Source: CAZKXX01 sp964556705
GTDB taxonomy: Bacteria > Acidobacteriota > Terriglobia > UBA7540
Direction of reading: 5' to 3'
DNA: 22,560 nucleotides
Assembly: GCA_964556705.1 (NCBI GenBank)
Contig: CAZKXX010000065.1
Coordinates: 1 to 22,560, forward strand
Below, piece by piece: positions 21,233 to 22,560 of the stretch. The translations under genes and the position numbers were made by a program. The notes beneath the pieces are model-generated. The model was given only the letters and a program-made list of their open reading frames with translations. It searched no databases and was not told where the DNA came from. Numbering within the stretch: the stretch's first letter is position 1; each line of letters starts with the position of its first letter.

Positions 21233-22560
21233 ATGGACAAGCAGCGAAATCTGTCGCGGCGTGATTTCTTCAAGACGAGCGCCGGAGCGGGCGCGGTGGC
21301 TCTGGGCGGGGTCACCTGGATCACGAATCCGCGGCGCGTCTTCGGCGCCAACGAACGCGTGCGCGTGGCTGTGGTCGGAGTGCGCGGCCAGGGCTGGGCG
21401 CATGTCGAGCAGTACGAGAAGCTTCCGGATGCCGAGGTCGCCGCGCTCTGCGATGTGGACGAGAACGAAACGGCTCGGCGCCTGAAAGACATGGAGCAGC
21501 GCGGCTGGGCGAAGCCGAAGACCTTTGTGGACTATCGCAAGCTGCTCGAAGACAAGACGATTGACGCCGTCTCGATCGCCACGCCCAACCACTGGCATTC
21601 GCTCCAGGGCATCTGGGCGTGCCAGGCCGGCAAGGACGCTTACATCGAGAAGCCGTGTTCCCACAACTGGTTCGAGGGCCGCCAGCTCGTGCGCGCCGCG
21701 GAGAAGTACAACCGCATCGTGCAGCACGGATCGAACAGTCGCGACGGCGGCGCCATCCTCGAGGCCATCCAGAAAATGCGGGAGGGTCTGATTGGCGAGG
21801 TCTATATGGCGCGCGGGTTGTGCTTCAAGTGGCGGGACACGATCGGCAAGGCGAAGCCGGAGCCGGTTCCTTCCGGCGTACACTACGACCTGTGGACCGG
21901 CCCCGCGCCGATGAAGCCGTTTACGAAAAACCGCTTTCACTACAATTGGCACTGGATCTGGGACACCGGTGACGGCGACATCGGAAACCAGGGCATCCAT
22001 CAGGTGGACATCGCGCGCTGGGGGCTGGGCGTGACCTTTCCGACCAAAGTGACGGCCATCGGCGGCCATTTCATGTTCGATGACGACCAGGAAACGCCCA
22101 ACACGCTGAACGCGGCGTTCGAATTCGCCGGTGCGGACGGAAAAAAGAAAATGATGGTCTTCGAAGTGCGCCACTGGATTTCGAACCACGAAGCGGCGAT
22201 CGGCACGCCCGAGTTCGGCTCCGGTGGCATCCCCGTGGCGCTCGGCGCGGCGCAGCAGACGGGGCCGAAGAACACGATCGGCAACATTTTCTACGGCTCG
22301 AAAGGTTACCTGGCGATGGATGGCTACGATTCCTACCGCACCTGGCTCGGCCAGTCGCAGGAGCCCGGGCCGAGTCTGGTGAAAGGCGGGAATTTGTGGG
22401 CCAACTTTGTCCACTGCGTGAAGTCGCGGAAGAAAGAAGACCTTCGCGCGCCGATTATCGAGGGTCACATCTCCTGCACCCTCGTGCACCTGGCGAACGC
22501 GAGTTACCGCCTGGGACGGACGATTTACTTCGACCCGGCCAACATCGTGCAGTACGCCAT
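21233..22560 (+). CDS. Tat-exported Gfo/Idh/MocA family oxidoreductase (3' end beyond window edge)
   Basis: At least 442 residues are visible and no stop is reached. The N-terminus has a twin-arginine signal, LSRRDFFKTSAGAGAVALGG (residues 7-26), so it should be exported folded with its cofactor. The Rossmann motif VAVVGVRGQGWAH is at 45-57; TPNHWHSLQGIWACQAGKDAYIEKP carries the family pattern with EKPC at 139-142. The C-terminal part (FHYNWHWIWDTGDGDIGNQGIHQVDIARW in the family; seen near 235-263, read here as WHWIWDTGDGDIGNQGIHQ) contains the conserved active-site Asp and His. Close relatives form large paralogous sets in Acidobacteria and Planctomycetes acting on sugars. A GAGGATGGGG stretch serves as SD. 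It differs clearly from the shorter cytosolic paralogue at 741-1916. Confidence 0.92.
   Translation, partial: MDKQRNLSRRDFFKTSAGAGAVALGGVTWITNPRRVFGANERVRVAVVGVRGQGWAHVEQYEKLPDAEVAALCDVDENETARRLKDMEQRGWAKPKTFVDYRKLLEDKTIDAVSIATPNHWHSLQGIWACQAGKDAYIEKPCSHNWFEGRQLVRAAEKYNRIVQHGSNSRDGGAILEAIQKMREGLIGEVYMARGLCFKWRDTIGKAKPEPVPSGVHYDLWTGPAPMKPFTKNRFHYNWHWIWDTGDGDIGNQGIHQVDIARWGLGVTFPTKVTAIGGHFMFDDDQETPNTLNAAFEFAGADGKKKMMVFEVRHWISNHEAAIGTPEFGSGGIPVALGAAQQTGPKNTIGNIFYGSKGYLAMDGYDSYRTWLGQSQEPGPSLVKGGNLWANFVHCVKSRKKEDLRAPIIEGHISCTLVHLANASYRLGRTIYFDPANIVQYA

Overview
This GC-rich bacterial window, with normal bacterial Shine-Dalgarno (SD) sites and tightly packed genes, most resembles Acidobacteriota. 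The main clue is the left-edge type IV pilin-like protein, whose C-terminal region (..YYYTDQTHVIRGNSSGTA..) has the look of the short pilins common in that phylum. A SYLF protein, a DUF6807 protein and a Tat-exported Gfo/Idh/MocA oxidoreductase fit. The assignment is an inference, because there is no rRNA or other marker gene here. I saw no tRNA, rRNA, CRISPR array, transposase or phage gene.

Layout. 1-502: partial pilin (-). 741-1916: Gfo/Idh/MocA oxidoreductase (-). 2104-3486: NYN ribonuclease with two OST-HTH/LOTUS domains (+). 3647-4257: DUF433/DUF5615 toxin-antitoxin-like pair (+). 4268-16512: an eleven-gene minus-strand cluster, the core of the window. 16985-19062: secreted DUF6807 protein and zinc alcohol dehydrogenase (-). 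19249-19944: SYLF protein (+). 20030-21004: DhnA-type class I fructose-bisphosphate aldolase (-), sharing a bidirectional terminator with the SYLF gene. 21233-end: Tat-exported Gfo/Idh/MocA oxidoreductase (+, cut by the window edge).

The core cluster reads, in transcription order: hdrC - hdrB - soluble HdrD-like Fe-S protein - etfB - etfA - membrane ETF:menaquinone-oxidoreductase-like protein (EMO/EtfD type) - hdrA - mvhD - mvhG - mvhA - hydrogenase maturation protease. Many junctions overlap (ATGA, TGATG) or are only a few bases apart, so it is very probably one operon. It holds every subunit of an electron-bifurcating [NiFe]-hydrogenase/heterodisulfide reductase (MvhADG-HdrABC). Inserted between HdrBC and HdrA are an electron-transfer flavoprotein, its membrane quinone reductase and an extra disulfide-reductase-like protein. 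The likely theme is an anaerobic electron hub linking H2, ferredoxin, acyl-CoA-type substrates (through ETF), a thiol/disulfide couple and menaquinone. The direction of flow and the disulfide substrate cannot be read from sequence.

Oddities inside the cluster: mvhG has no ATG, GTG or TTG upstream of its proximal-cluster cysteines (an ATA sits exactly where the start is expected); a 60-bp nested palindrome lies just upstream of it; and a second inverted repeat separates mvhA from the protease gene.
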